Source: Cryptomeria japonica
Lineage: Eukaryota; Streptophyta; Pinopsida; Cupressales; Cupressaceae
Reading direction: 5' to 3'
Assembly: GCF_030272615.1 (NCBI RefSeq)
Contig: NC_081412.1
Span: 670,184,852 to 670,248,851, forward strand
Length of the DNA stretch: 64,000 bases
Shown here: positions 42,313-54,457 of the stretch, piece after piece
How the letters are laid out: every line of letters begins with the position of its first letter
How positions within the stretch are numbered: position 1 is the first letter of the stretch
Notes under the pieces: model-generated
What the model was told of the DNA's origin: nothing
Databases searched by the model: none
The model's input: only the letters and a program-made list of their open reading frames with translations
Translations under genes and position numbers: made by a program

Positions 42313-44926
42313 ACTATGATGTGATAAGGTTTAGAGAGATTTGAGATGTGTTATAGACTCAACTACCTAGTAATAAGAGGATGCACTCATATACTAGTTT
42401 TAACATGTGTAGAAATGTCTCTTTTAAGACGAGTTTATCCTAGATGTAGAGACATGCTAAAAGTGATGTATTGTGTATGATTCAAGTAATATCAAAAATA
42501 GAACTTAGGATTAAAAACTTTTGATGTTTTGAGAGTTTGGAATGGATTGATGATGTGTGAATGTGACAATGGATGAAATGTTAACCTAAATAGAAACTCT
42601 GTGTTACAAAAGGAACAAACTCTTCCTCTTCTCTTTCGGGGGTTGGTGGTTCTTCCCTAGCTGAGTTATATTTGATACAAATGTCTAGAAATAAGGCAGG
42701 ATTGATTTTACCTCCCTTGTTCTTATGATAACTCAAAGCTCTATATTGAGTAGAAGCTCTGTGGTTTAATGACTCTTGATCAAACTCGTTTGATTTTCCT
42801 TGAAGATAGAGATGCATGCGATGTAAGAAGGTTTTATGAGAGACAAAGATTTGTCTATTAAGATAGAAGAATTTCCTCTTTTTGATGAGAGCATTTGAAC
42901 TCAATGGTCTTTTCTTCAAGTTGATGTGTTGATGCAAATTCTTCTTTCTCAAAATGTGAAGAATGGTCATATAGTTTGATACTTTTGTTGTTGCACTTTG
43001 TTTTGGAATCTTTGTTGGTTTTTTTGAAAATTTTGTGTTGGATGAATACTTGTTTTGGAATTTGGTTTTTGATTTTTCTTTGACAAGAAAATAAAGCAAG
43101 CACACAAACACAAGAATGCTACCTCAAAAGGCACAAGTAAGTGTGGGTCTAGATCAACCCAATCCTTGGACTTTTATGACCCTTTCCTTCCAAATGTTTT
43201 TGAGTATGTTTTCACAAAAAGCCTAAAGTTGGCTCGATTTATCATTGGTCTTGACACAAAACAAAGTCACTTCAAACACTCTTTATCCCTAAGGTCAAAT
43301 GGCCAGTTGCGATAATTTCAGCCCACATCTTGATATTTTTTCAACTTTGGTACTACATACCTTATGAATCCTGTCATGGCAGGTAAGGATGTGATATACT
43401 AAGTCTTGCACGATCATAACAAATAGATGATCCCTATGATGGGGGAGTCACCACTTTTATCAGGCCACAAGTAACCTTTTGAAAAGCTATGTTTCTACTT
43501 AAGGAAATATGTATGGTGAGTATCTTGGGAGCAAAACCTTATATGCTCTTGCACTGAACTTCTCACAAATATCCTCAATCAATAGAATGGGTGGGCTACT
43601 ACATAAAGGTGTTTAGTAATTTTTGATGTCTTTGGACATAAGTTCACTCTGCAATGACTCACTTAAGAGCCTTGTAACTTGTGGTGGGGCCCATTTGTCC
43701 TTTCGGCAAGTTACACTGTAGCAACAACTATACCCAGGGCTACAACTTTCACTCTCACCTAATTTCTATAGCGGCTCGAAGGATTTACCGCGTGATGTCG
43801 TTCCCAAGAGTGATGTGTCTCTTGGCAGGCCTCTCTTAAAAAGATAAACTTTAAGTGTTAATAACACTTTTCTCTTGCACCTAGGACCACGAAAGCCAAG
43901 GAAGAGGATAGTGTGTGTTAGAAGTAGGACCACTCGACACACTTTTTTTTTTTTTTGCAGAAGTGTGCCAAACACAAAAGACACTTGTTCTTTTTAACTG
44001 ATCATTGCAATGGTGATCTAACTATTTGGAGATGTTGCTCCAAAAGCCATGGTGTTCTTTTTATCCTTCAAAGGAAATATGTTGAGTAAACTAGGAAAAA
44101 TGAAATCCTGGTCAACTTAATAAAAAACACGTTTTCTTGAAGTAAATCGCTTTGAAAAACAAAACAACTTGATTGTTCTTTTTAGCCCATATTGCAAGAT
44201 GTGAATGTTCATTTTAGCCAAAATTGCAAAAATGATAGTTCTCTTTTAAACTCAAAAAATAACAAGTTGATCTTTCTTTTTAGCCCATATTGGAAGATGT
44301 GAATGCTTGTTTTAGCCAAGATTGCAAAAATGATAGTTCATTTTAATCCAAGATAGCAATGTGTGTGTTCATTTTTAGACCAAGATAGAAAAATGAAGAC
44401 AATGTGAATGACCATCCTAGGATTGATCAATTTTTCCAATTAGAACATGTTAAGGAAAAATGTGCAAGTTTGACACTTTCAACACCTGCAACAATATGTT
44501 ATAAAGACACTCCTTATGTCCTGCACAAGATGTAAACCCAAAATTAAATTAATCATATTGACACAAATCACACTAACAAACAAATTAGATCTAAATTAAT
44601 AAAACTAATTTGAATCTAATTGAAAACTAAATTAAAAACTAATTTAAAATCTAAATTATAACTAAATGAAAGACTAATTTAGAAAAATCTTAATTTAAAG
44701 ACTACTTAAAAAAAAATCTAATTTTAAATAAAAACTTTTAAAAAAATCTATTCTAAAAGACTAATTAAAAAAATAAAATTTAAACAACTAATTTAAAAGT
44801 CTATTCTAAAAAAGAAACCATTTAATAAAAGAAAATAAAAAAAAAAAAAAAAACATTCTAAACAACTAACTAAAAAGGCTTATTCAAAAAAAGAAAGAAA
44901 GCTAATTTAAAAGCAAAATTTTATTC
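42313..44926 (-). other. Gypsy-B leader, with possible short ORF
   Basis: There are 2.6 kb between PBS and gag. An antisense-to-window frame at 42581-43111 (176 codons) is Lys/Asn-rich at first and ends GGKINPALFLDICIKYNSAR and PPTPEREEEEFVPF. Some Tat elements have an extra ORF upstream of gag, but I see no family match, and the start is unclear. A 97-bp direct repeat (tttagcccatattg) occurs at about 44181 and 44278. 44570-44920 is low-complexity ctaatttaaa repeats. Confidence 0.5.
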
Positions 44927-44946
44927 GATTCACATCCAGTTCACCA
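44927..44946 (-). other. Gypsy-B primer-binding site (tRNA-Trp-like)
   Basis: The plus strand reads GATTCACATCCAGTTCACCA. I recall the plant nuclear tRNA-Trp 3' end as GATTCACGTCGGGTTCACCA, a 17/20 match. It lies two bases from the LTR end at 44949. The mismatches are mostly transitions. tRNA identity rests on memory and on the better match in Gypsy-C. Confidence 0.75.
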
Positions 44947-44948
44947 AA

Positions 44949-46529
44949 TGATGCTCTGCAAAAAGGATTAGAAAATCTGTTTGATGGCAACACACACAAG
45001 AGAACAAGAAACAAACATTAGTGTTAGCAACAAAAGATTATCCTAAACAAGCATATCAAGAGAGATATTAAGCATGAAATAGAAAGCATAAAAATATAGA
45101 ATAGATAAACTATACTCCTCCAAATGCTAATCAAGATGCTCATAGTTGCTCCTCCCTTGTTCCTCTCCTTTCCAAGTTCCACATGAGTGTAGCTCTCAGC
45201 TTTTAGCACTAGCCATGGATGTCATATGGAGATTCGAGATGGTTGGATGTGACAAACAAATGCTATGCAATTGTAGATAGTGGTACTATGAAAAAGCTCT
45301 ATGCTAATACCAGTATAACAACAATACTCTATTGCTTCCTCTTTGCTTGAGGAGAAGGGTTCTATTTACAGAAGAAATGGGGAAATGAAGGGTTAAGATT
45401 GAGCAATCTTAACAAGGGTCAGGATTGAAAGATATTCAATCCATGTGAGACGTTCAACCCAATCCCATGTTGACAAGTGTCACCATGAGGAGGCTTGAGA
45501 GGAGAGATAAGGAACATTAAATATTTGAGGGGACATGATGGTTATCCTAGGGGGTTGGGTTAGGGTTAGGTTAATGTATATTCCTTTTATCCAAGGGATA
45601 AATGAATGTGCAAGGGTTAAATGGTTACCTTAGTCAAAGAAATAAATGCTTTGAAGAGACCCATGAGTCAAAAGGATGGTTAAGTTAGAGAAAAGTCTCT
45701 AGCCAAAGGTAAAAGGTGAGTTAACCATAAATGGTTATGTAAGAGCCTTTAATGGTTTGGAAAACTTTACAGGTTAACCATTTGAAGACATAAAGCCTTG
45801 AATGGTTATTGAAGACTTTGGAGGTTTTTGAGAAGTGACTTCCTTTTATTTAGGAATGTGACAATGATTAGGATAGGATTAGGCTAATTAGAAGGGGTTA
45901 GAAGAATCTAGAAGGGATTTAGGCATGCAAGTGGATTTTGTAGGAAAATGCAAGTGGGAGGAATTTTGGTATTTTCAATTAAAATAAAATCATTTATTTC
46001 AATTAAATGGTGCAAGTTGCATTTGGATAAATATTTAAATAAATATTAATTTATTTACATGAGAAAAAGAAGATAAAGCATTAAATGCTTGAAGACTTTG
46101 AGGGAAACCATGAAAGGCTTAAGAAGACTCTAGAAGAAAGCCATTAAGTTTGAAGACTTTAAGGGAAACCATTAAAGGCTTAAGAAGACTCTAGAAGGAA
46201 GCCATTGAGTTTGAATACTTTAAGGGAAACCATTAAAGGCTTGAGAAGACTTAGAAGGAAGCCATTAAGTTTGAAGACTTTAAGGGAAACCATTAAACGT
46301 TTCAAGTGGGTGGAGGATAAAGGTGATTTAAATAAATGTTAATTTATTTAAATGTGAGAGATGGGATTTTGGGGGATTTAAATAAATAAATAATTTATTT
46401 AATTAATAGGAGAAGAGGGTTAACATGAATTAATTAAATATTAATTTAATTAATTATTGATCGATGGTTAAATAATCAAATAAATACTAAATATTCATTT
46501 AATTAAGTGGACAGATTTATGTGTCTACA
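44949..46529 (-). repeat. Gypsy-B 5' LTR (1581 bp)
   Basis: On the plus strand it runs from tgatgctctg to gtgtctaca (TG…CA). It is bounded by the PBS on the left and the TSD on the right. It includes four 61-bp units at 46091-46303. The last 132 bp match the right arm of the foldback LTR with about five differences. The ORF at 45024-45209 is not a known protein. Confidence 0.88.
46091..46303. repeat. 61-bp minisatellite in Gypsy-B 5' LTR
   Basis: Units start at 46091, 46152, 46213 and 46273 and carry gaagactttaagggaaacc and gaaggaagccattaag. The 3' LTR retains only one unit (near 32020-32080), in its centre. Confidence 0.93.
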
Positions 46530-46811
46530 CATACCATTTCTAAATTCTAGTGGGTATCCTTTGTCATTCAGTTGTGCCACACTCAAAACATTATGCTTAA
46601 GACCTTCAACCCAATAGACATCATCAACACTACTCTTCCCATTAAGAGAAATAAGTCCCTTACCTTTAACCATACAGGGTGAGTCATTGCCAAATCTGAC
46701 AACACTGCCATCAAACTCTTTCAAGGAAATAAATTCACTCCTATCACCAGTCATGTGATGTGAACAACCACTATCAATGATCCAATCATCAAAGTTATCC
46801 ATCCTGGACAC
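46530..46811 (-). pseudogene. pol: Copia-3 protease and GAG-pre-integrase start
   Basis: The translation carries WIIDSGCSHHMTGDRSEF, the intact DSG protease site, then VVRFGNDSPCMVKGKGLI and VYWVEGLKHNVLSVAQLND. Family sequence ends with codons in the catac TSD; the next codons of Copia-3 lie at 31728 and below. The ORF drawn further left (46503-46529) is Gypsy-B LTR sequence. Confidence 0.92.
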
Positions 46812-46820
46812 TAAATCCTT

Positions 46821-47817
46821 CTAGTTAGATATCTCTTCCTCAATAGCCACAAACACAATATCTTTACCAACTTCATCATTAGTAATACCACTATCAATAG
46901 CTACAAGACAATCTCTATTGCCTTTACCCCTATACTTCTTAAATTTGTCTCTCTTGTGTTCATTTTCACTATTATGGCAATTTTCTGCTATATGACCAAT
47001 CTTATTGCAAGCAAAACATTTCAACAATAGGTTACCTATGTATTTGTCAGTGCCTCTAGGCAGTCATTCTGCCAACAATGCTTCAAGCTCCACTAAACTA
47101 TCTTCATCATCAACATGTCTGCTGGATTTGGATTCATAGCTATGGTTGGTATCTTTACTTCTTCTCACAGATGGGTTAGAGACAAAAGATCTGAATGCTG
47201 ATTCTGATTTTTGTACACTACCATCATAGACATTTAACTCAAAAGAAGTTTTCCAATAATAGAGTCAAGAGTTACCTTTGTTTTGTCAATGGATTTCAGC
47301 TCCTGAAAAGTTGCAACTCGAATAGCATAGACTGGTAGCAGGGTTCTCAGTACCTTACTGATCACTGTGGCATCTGCCACTTTCCCTCTTGCACTCTTTA
47401 TTTCACCAACTATTTCTTTTATCCTTTGACCATACTGCTAGATATTCTCACCTTCAGACATTCTCATGTCATCAAACTTTCCTCTTAAACTCTCCTCTAT
47501 AGAAATCTTAACATGATATCACTGCTATAAATCTCTTCAAGTTTTTTCCACACTTCATATGTAGTTTCAAGACCATGAACATCTACATATTCAACATCAG
47601 ACAGGGAACTTATAATAGCCTCTAATGCTTGATGATACTCTTGTTGTTCTTTCTTCTGATAATCAGTCAGAGTACCAGTAGGTGCAACATATTGAGTTTC
47701 TACATGCTCCCAATATTGACTACCAAGACTTTTGATGTAAATATTCATTCTGTCACTCCAGATTCTATAGTTCTCTCTGTTGAACTTAGGACCTTCTTTC
47801 TTCATCATGATCTGCAA
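46821..47817 (-). pseudogene. gag: Copia-3 gag, frameshifted
   Basis: It starts with an ATG near 47805 (MMKKEGPKFNRENYRIW), about 60 bases from the PBS. The first block (47497-47817) includes GSQYWEHVETQYVAPTGTLTD. A frame change near 47515 is followed by the Gag middle part in broken frames (SLRGKFDDMRMSEGEN-like). 46821-47027 has the CCHC knuckle CFACNKIGHIAENC, intact. The acidic linker ends EEEISN with a stop just before the protease block. Closely related to the Copia-1 gag. Confidence 0.88.
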
Positions 47818-47866
47818 GATCTTCTCCTCAAGCTGTTAGGCATGGAGATCTAAGAGGACCTGAGAC

Positions 47867-47878
47867 ACTCTAATACCA
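47867..47878 (-). other. Copia-3 primer-binding site (initiator tRNA-Met)
   Basis: The minus strand reads TGGTATTAGAGT, two transitions away from TGGTATCAGAGC. Position (two bases from the LTR) and the Copia-1 equivalent confirm it. Confidence 0.85.
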
Positions 47879-47880
47879 AT

Positions 47881-49324
47881 TGATGATATGATGAAAGAAA
47901 TAAGTATCTAGTAGATTACTGAGAGGGGGGGTGAATCAGTAAATTGAAAAACTAATACAAATTCCCAAACTCAAAATAAACTTATCAACAAAATAACTCT
48001 ATCAAGATAATATCTCAAATAATTACCAACATCAACTGGTTTGACTGTTATATCAACTTAACAGTAAAAAAACTTGAAACTTATAAACATCAACAGTGCT
48101 TATTCAAATATCAACACATTCAACTCTCAATGCTTCTAGTTATCATGCCTTATCAGAATAGTTAAGTAGTTAATCAAATAAACAAATAAGATCATAACCA
48201 CAAAAGAATTCACCACTTGACACAAATATTTATAGGTGGAAAACCCAAATAGGTAAAAACTACAGTTAGATGAGACTCACAAGGATAGCTATTTGAACTT
48301 TTTTGAAGTTCTCCTTGTTAGGAGCCAAGCCTGTTAAAGATTTACAATAAGTCCTATTAAGAACCGATTCTATTAGGAATCACCCGGTTAGAGGATTTAC
48401 AAATATGCCTTGATGAAAAACATAATACCCTATTAGGAGTAATGTTAGTAGAGGATTTGAGAATCCAAACTAATGGACCACCTTGTGAGAGGATTTAGAA
48501 AGTAACCAAGCTTGTTAGAGCTTACCCGGTTAGGGGATTTCAGTTTCTACTATGATTGTTAGAAAACAACATGTTTTACTTGATCTGTTTGAATAGCACT
48601 ACATTTGCTTGATCAGATCCTTTTTAAGCTTCAAATCTTTGTTCACTCAAATTGTAGATCCATTCTCCGATTAGGCAACCTCACACTCAACTGATTTATG
48701 CCAATCTTGCCAACACCAGAATAAAACAACATCATTGACCTTAAATACAAATCAACTAGGTTGGTAACACAACAAAAACCTAATTCTCATCATCAAGATT
48801 ACAAACAAGTCGGTACAATCTTGAGTGTTATAAATCATAACAATCTCTTCACATTTAACAAGAAAATTCCAACTGCTCCATGATTACCGCTCTATCGGAA
48901 TTATAACTCATCACGTGCTATGCATTTGATGCAATCCACTTTTCTCTTTCCCAAGATAATCAAACACTCCAAAATAACTTGAACATCTTCATAAAATGAC
49001 CATACGTGTCACCATCATTACCGCTCAACATCAAATCTTAAACCAAAAAACTAATCGGCTAGGGTTTAACAAAAACAATTGGTAGGGTTTACCAATTACA
49101 AAACATAGAAAGGTTTAACCCTATACACCGATTTAGCTTACAAACTACCATACCGGTTTACAATATCTTCCACAAAGTTTACCACACGGGTTACAAGGAA
49201 AAAGCAATAACAAAAATAACATTAGCAATATCATGAATACCATTCACCAGTTCAATTGATATCAATGACAACATATCATTAATGCAATCAATATGCATAA
49301 TGCCAACAATCTAAAATGCCAACA
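47881..49324 (-). repeat. Copia-3 5' LTR (1444 bp)
   Basis: It runs tgatgatatg…aaaatgccaaca. The G-run gagagggggggtgaatcag near 47921 and the cacccggtta string are shared with the other copia LTRs here. The outer 350 bp pair with 4562-4939. The LTR abuts Gypsy-D integrase sequence at 49325. ORFs inside are not supported. Confidence 0.9.
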
Positions 49325-50581
49325 GGTTTGACATTGTGATTATAACTTCAACAAATTCTTTGCTAATACACCTTCAAATGATCAAAGGCATTTTGTCTTC
49401 GTTCATGGATCAATTCTAGCTCTTGCAATCTAGATACTCATTATTCTTCATCTGGGATAAGGCCTTTTAATGATACTCATAGAGAAGGTATATCTACCTC
49501 TATTGGTAGTATTTCTTCTTATCCATAGATAAGAGAGAAAGGTGTAACTCATGTTGGTGTGCGGATACTAGTATAGTAGGCCCATAGAGTAGGGTTTAAT
49601 TGAATATGCCAATCTCTGCCAATATCATTCACTATCTTTTTGAGGATTTTCAAAATTGTTTTGTTTGATGCTTCTGGTTGTCTATTACCTTGTGGATAGT
49701 AGGCTGTGGAAAATCTATGTTGGATTTGAAATTTCTAACAAAGCTCTTGTACATCTTGGTTCTTTAATGATCGTAAATTATCAATGATAATGGTCATGGG
49801 TATGCCATAGCAACATATGATGTAGTTCAAGATAAATACAACAAATTTTTTTATGGTGATATTTGTGAGAGGTACCGCCTCAATCCATTTTGTAAAATAT
49901 TATATAGCTACAAAGATGAATTTGTGACCATTGGATGAAGGAGGATTTATCTTTCCTATTAGATCAAGAATCCATTGGAAGAAAGGCCAAGATGTTGCCA
50001 AATCATGAAGCTCTTGTGTTGGTGTATGAATTAAATTTCCATGGATCTGACATTGTTTGCATGTTTTAGCTATCTGAAAAGAATTGCATTCCATAGTTGG
50101 CCAATAATAGCCCAAGCGTATGAGTTTTTTTGAAAGGGTAAGACCACTTGAATGAGTGCCATAAATGCCATTATGGAATTTGTTTAAGGCCTTCTCAGAT
50201 TCTTCTTTCTCAAGACATCTTAAGAGAGCACCATCCAAACCTCATTTAAAAAAGGTATCTGTGACAAGAGTATAATGGGAAGATTGGCAAATCAAATTTC
50301 ACTTTTGGTTCTTTGACAAGTCAAGTGTTATCTTTCAGGTATGTATAAATTTGGCCATAGCAGGAGGAATCATGTCCAAAAAGGTGACAAATAATTTGGG
50401 AATTAGGACAATTATGTGCAGGGTAAAACAACTCTTCCACCAGGAATTCATAACACTCTTTATTTTCTTGTGTCTGAAGTAAAGAAGCAAGTGTTTCTAT
50501 GGCGTCTTCTGCTTTGTTGTAATTTCTTACAATCTGCTCAAAAGTGATTTCTACAAAATACTTCTTGAAATCATCTACCAT
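49325..50581 (-). pseudogene. pol: Gypsy-D integrase, broken
   Basis: Block 50321-50581 has ECYEFLVEELFYPAHNCPNS. Block 49900-50238 has HNGIYGTHSSG and CKQCQIHGNLI, the HHCC zinc finger, then WPFFQWILDLIGKINP with the first catalytic Asp. Towards 49325 the HLxxLExxHERRQNAFDHLK-like block of the C-terminal domain is readable, with a TAG and a TGA inside it. The frame is cut by Copia-3 three codons after a YNHNV block that matches YNHRV in Gypsy-B. Confidence 0.85.
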
Positions 50582-51215
50582 CTTCTTATAAGGAATTAGT
50601 TTGTCATCCTTTGTTTGATAATCATCATTAATTTTATTGATGATGAGCTGAGAGTGTCCAAAAACCTATAGTTGTGTGATGTTCCATTTTGTGGCCATCT
50701 TGATTCCTGTGACCAAAGATTCCTATTCTGTTGTAGTGTTGGTGCATGGAAAACTCAATTTATATGCCTTTGGAATTGTGTGACCTTTGTAGTGTGATGA
50801 ATAAAATGCCTACTCCTGATCCATGCTGGGTATATGAACCATCAAAGTACAACTACCATGCTTGTTTGGTGATGTGAGGATATCAACATCTAGAAATTAA
50901 ATGTTTAAATAATGCTCATCTTGAAGTGGTGCTTCTACCAGCTGGTCTGCAATGACTTGTCCCTTGATAGCTTTTTTGTCCACATTCAACATCAAATTTG
51001 CTCAGAACCATGATCCATTTTTCTAATATTCTTTTTAATGTAGCCTTTCTCAACAAAGACTTTAATGAATCTATTTTAGCAATTAGTTTGATTGAGTGAG
51101 AGATTAGATAGTGTCACAACTTTTGAGAAGCAAACACTACTGCTAAACATTCTTTTTTTGTTGGTGAATAATTGAGCTCGTATCCCACTAATGTTCTGCT
51201 AATTTTATAAATAGC
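50582..51215 (-). pseudogene. pol: Gypsy-D RNase H and archaeal-type RNase H, degenerate
   Basis: No long frame remains, but nucleotide similarity to Gypsy-B is plain: ccatcaaagta near 50835 (the DGS start of the archaeal-type RNase H, antisense) and the ttggtgcatggaaa string near 50740 (the TNxxAEY region) correspond to 36615 and 36520. 50930-51215 covers the linker and the end of the first RNase H (YTPxEK near 51165). Confidence 0.75.
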
Positions 51216-51971
51216 TCATTCTTTTCCTTCATGATCAGGTTGTGCGAGCATAGCTCCTAATGATTCTTTAGTGGCTGATACATATAGTAACAATGAATTA
51301 CCTTGAATTGGTGACATTAGTACTGGTGGTTGCATGAGATATACCTTGATTTTGTTGAATCCTCCTTCACATTGACTGTCCCATTTAAAATGAACATTCT
51401 TGTGTAACAAATGAGTAAATGGTTGATACTTATCTTCCAACTGACCAAAAAATCTTGTAATTGACAATAGTCTTCCTTGAAGTGATTTGAGTTGACTAAT
51501 ATTTTTGGTAGATGCCATTTCCATGATTGTTTTAACTTTAGCCAGATCTACTTCTATACCTCTAGCTGAAACAATGTATCCCAATAGCTTACCTTAAGTG
51601 ACACCAAATGCACATTTTTTAGGATTGAGCCTTAACTTGTATTGTTCTAACTAGTCAAATATCTTTTCCATTATTTCTAGATATTCCTCTTTGTTGTATG
51701 ATTTTGCCAATATGTCATCTACATAGTCTTCCATGAATGTATGCATCATGTCATGGAATATTATTGTCATGGCTCTCTGATATGTAGCACCTGCATTCTT
51801 TAGTCCAAATGGCATGATGTTCCAGTAGAAAGTACCCCATGGACATGTGAAAGTTGTCTTTTCTTGATCTTCTAGAGCTATTTTAATCAAATTATATCCC
51901 GAGAATCCATCCATTAGAGAAAACATGGAATGTTCAGCAATTAAATCGACATTGATGTCAATATTAGGCAA
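51216..51971 (-). pseudogene. pol: Gypsy-D reverse transcriptase, broken
   Basis: Block 51651-51971 reads DGFSGYNLIKIALEDQEKTTF, PWGTFYWNIMPFGLKNAGATY and YVDDILAKS, the catalytic YVDD box. Block 51216-51584 reads MGYIVSARGIEVD, LQGRLLSITRFFGQLEDK and LLLYVSATKESLGAML, the RT thumb and RNase H start. A stop lies between. RT N-terminal sequence continues to about 52380 with stops. Confidence 0.88.
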
Positions 51972-53895
51972 ATGAAAGTCATCCTTTGGCCATGCATTAT
52001 TGAGATCTCTGAAGTCTGTACATACTTTGATAGTTTTATCTAGTTTATAAATAGGAACTATGTTGGATACCCATTAAGGATATGTCATAGGTCTAATGAA
52101 TCCCACGTCTAGTAATTTCTTCACTTCTGCTTTGAGAAGGAGAGCTATATGAGGATGCATCTTCCTAAATTTTTGTTTTATTGGTTTGGCTGCTGGAGTG
52201 ACATTTAGGTGATTCATTATAAGATTTGGATCCAATCCTAGCATGTCTGCATATGACTAGGCGAAATTGATTTGTCATCTTTTGAAAAATTCTAAATATT
52301 TCTGCTTTTCTGGTTCTAATAGAGGTTGCCGGATGTAGAATATTTGGTTGATCTGTTGTTCCAATGTTGACTGCTTCCATTGGTTCAATCAGTATAGATG
52401 ATCTCTCTTGATAATATTCAGGTAAGGTGCCAAATATCCCATCTTCCGATGCCTCAAGGAGGTTTTCACCATTAGATGTGTCATTTCTTTTTACTTTTCA
52501 TTGGTCTAATGTTGCTAATAAATGGCTTTCAGCATTAGACCTGATTTTTTTTCTTTATTTTTATTTTTGCGATTGGGAGATTTGGCACCCACTTGACTGT
52601 AAGATGTGTTAGTGAAATCCCTGGTGGAAGTTGTTGTAGGCTTAATTTCATTGAGGTATAAAGCTATAGCACGGTCATTAGGAAAGGTATCAATTTCAGT
52701 ATGTCCTTAAGTATCCCAGTCAATAAGTTCAAGATATATTAAAGGTAAGGGATCCTCAGATTGAGATGTTTCAAAGGCATTGAGGGTCATCATAGAAACA
52801 TCAAAGTCATCAATATGTATTTCAATGTCTAGGATGATACTCTTATCAGAATGTCCTCTTGCAAGTAGTTGTCAATCGTCTTAGATTAAATCCAAGTTGA
52901 TTGAATGTGATTCTAATTCAAGTGATCTAGTTCCTAATATTTGTCCTGCATACGCATGAACTACATTGACACCCACATCTTCTTCATAGCAGGTTTCTTT
53001 AGTTGATTTTTCAGAATGATAGGAATCTTATTCACATTCATTGGAATCTATCTCACTGGTAGCTTACAATTTGTAGATTTGTTTTGGGCTGATATTTAGT
53101 TCTATTACTTAGTTATGTTAGTCTTGCTATTAGTTCTCCTTGCTTTATACCAGCTTCTTGTCTGTTTTGATAAGAAGTTGACTCTACTTGGGAAATGCCT
53201 TTATTTTATATTTCTTTCTTATTAGAAGCTCTTTCTTTTTGTGATCTTATGTTTGTTTGTTCTTGTTCTTTGGCAGATGCTTCTTCTCTTTTGATTGCAA
53301 GTTGCTCTTGTCTTTTGTTATGTTCATCTTTTTTCTACCTAGAAGTTGTTTCCTCTTTTGGAGTAACTTGTCCATACCCTAAGCCTAATTTATCCATAGC
53401 TTGCTGAGTATGAGGTTGTATGGGTTCTAGGATACCTTCTTTTCTTTTTCCTACAAGACCTATTCCAGTGTATCCCATTTTCTAAAGGATGTTAAATCCT
53501 ATTCCACATTTTTCTGTGGGTATTCTGACATTATTGATTTTTTTTTTAACTTCTTCATCCTTATATAGTCATTGTAGTACATCTTTGTCCTTTGTTTCCT
53601 CAAATGCTCCATCAAATATTGCAAGAGGTTTTACAACTAGTTATTGTTTTGAGTTTGATGGTTTACCATAAGATTTAGGAGAAAGTGGTAACTGTGACAA
53701 TGAATATTCTCCATCCCCTTGATCCCTTAGTTGTATCTATTTTTCAAAACTTGACAAGATCAAGGAAAATGATTTTTCCTTCGATTGTGTGTTTGAAGAT
53801 TACGCCTCTCTATTATGTGGAACAATGACCTCTTGTGCCGGTTTCAAATTACTACAATATTGAAATGGATTTGAGTCTACTGAAATTGTGATTTC
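51972..53895 (-). pseudogene. pol: Gypsy-D RT N-terminus and protease-RT linker, degenerate
   Basis: 52165-52380 shows a KKFRKMHPHIA-like start and a broken NxxxLDPNL segment, parallel to Gypsy-B 37887-38100. 52381-53895 is the poorly conserved linker. The ORFs on the plus strand here (52427-52612, 53195-53407, 53489-53671) are shadows. I see no further domain. Confidence 0.6.
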
Positions 53896-54457
53896 CTACC
53901 CATTATATGGAAACTTTAGGCACTGATGATATGTTGAGGGAATATCTTGTATATCATGAATCCATGGTCCTCCCAAAAGTATGTTGTATGATAAATCTAG
54001 GTGTAGAACTTGGCATGATGTATCTTTGTACAAGGGTCCTACTTTGATGGGTAATACCACAATTCCTTTAGAGGAATGTTCTTTTTCATCATATGCTTTG
54101 ATTGTGATCTTTTTACGGGGATCAACTACATCTTCAAAATAACCTAAAGAATGAACAAGACTTAATGAGAAAATATTCAAGCTAGCTCCTCCATCTATTA
54201 GGACACGTTTAACACATGTTTTATGAATGAGGACTTCAATATGCAATGGAGCGTTATGGGGATGTTGTAAAGACATGTCATCTTCTTCTATGAATGATAT
54301 GCAATGAGGCATTGTGAGGTGTCCCACCATAGTTTGAATGGTTCTACATCAATATCTTTGGATACTGTTGTATCTACTAGCGCTCTTCCTAAAATTTCTT
54401 TATGTGTGGGTGAAATTTTTTTAAGTTCCAAAATTGATATTTGCGCAAGAGTTTTCT
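53896..54457 (-). pseudogene. pol: Gypsy-D protease and gag end
   Basis: The block 53896-54330 reads APLHIEVLIHKTCVKRVLIDGGASLNIFSL (shown here only as position: catalytic DGGAS near residue 44), VDPRKKITIKAYDEKEHSSKG and LDLSYNILLGGPWIHDI. Unlike Gypsy-B, the catalytic Asp is kept. 54331-54457 carries an SILELKKISPTHKEILGRAL stretch parallel to Gypsy-B 40300-40360. The sequence is lost at the Gypsy-C boundary. Confidence 0.85.

Larger units (their letters stand above)
31734..46529 (-). mobile_element. Gypsy-B: Tat-like Ty3/gypsy element with foldback 3' LTR
   Basis: This 14.8-kb minus-strand element lies between a perfect 5-bp TSD, catac (31729-31733, 46530-46534), in the Copia-3 polyprotein gene. 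Order on the minus strand: 5' LTR (1581 bp), tRNA-Trp-type PBS, 2.6-kb leader, gag, protease, a long linker, RT, RNase H, a second archaeal-type RNase H, integrase, 2.6-kb 3' untranslated region, PPT and an abnormal 698-bp 3' LTR. The extra RNase H and the RT sequence (GYNQIKIAPED, FTCPWGTYYW) are typical of the Tat group (Ogre/Retand relatives). The coding region has many stops. Confidence 0.93.
4562..49324 (-). mobile_element. Copia-3: Ty1/copia element split by three insertions
   Basis: Copia-3 is recognised in four separated pieces: 3' LTR part, PPT and RNase H end (4562-5403); RNase H, RT and integrase (29049-31733); protease and gag (46530-47817); PBS and 5' LTR (47867-49324). Setting aside the inserts at 5404-29048 and 31734-46529 and one copy of each TSD, codons on both sides of each junction continue in phase and in family order. 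Its 5' LTR ends at 49324 against Gypsy-D coding sequence, so it inserted there; the TSD on that side would be ggttt (49325-49329). The other flank is off-window, beyond Copia-1. It carries many stops and is inactive. Confidence 0.9.
49325..54457 (-). mobile_element. Gypsy-D: old Tat-like element, host of the nest
   Basis: A degenerate minus-strand Tat element without LTRs in view. It starts inside the integrase C-terminal region (cut by Copia-3) and ends inside the gag-protease region (cut by Gypsy-C). The 11 bases after Gypsy-C (63990-64000) fit the next gag codons when compared with Gypsy-B at about 40375-40386. In order it parallels Gypsy-B: protease, linker, RT, RNase H, archaeal-type RNase H and integrase. 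It has more stops and indels than Gypsy-B, consistent with being oldest. Confidence 0.88.
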
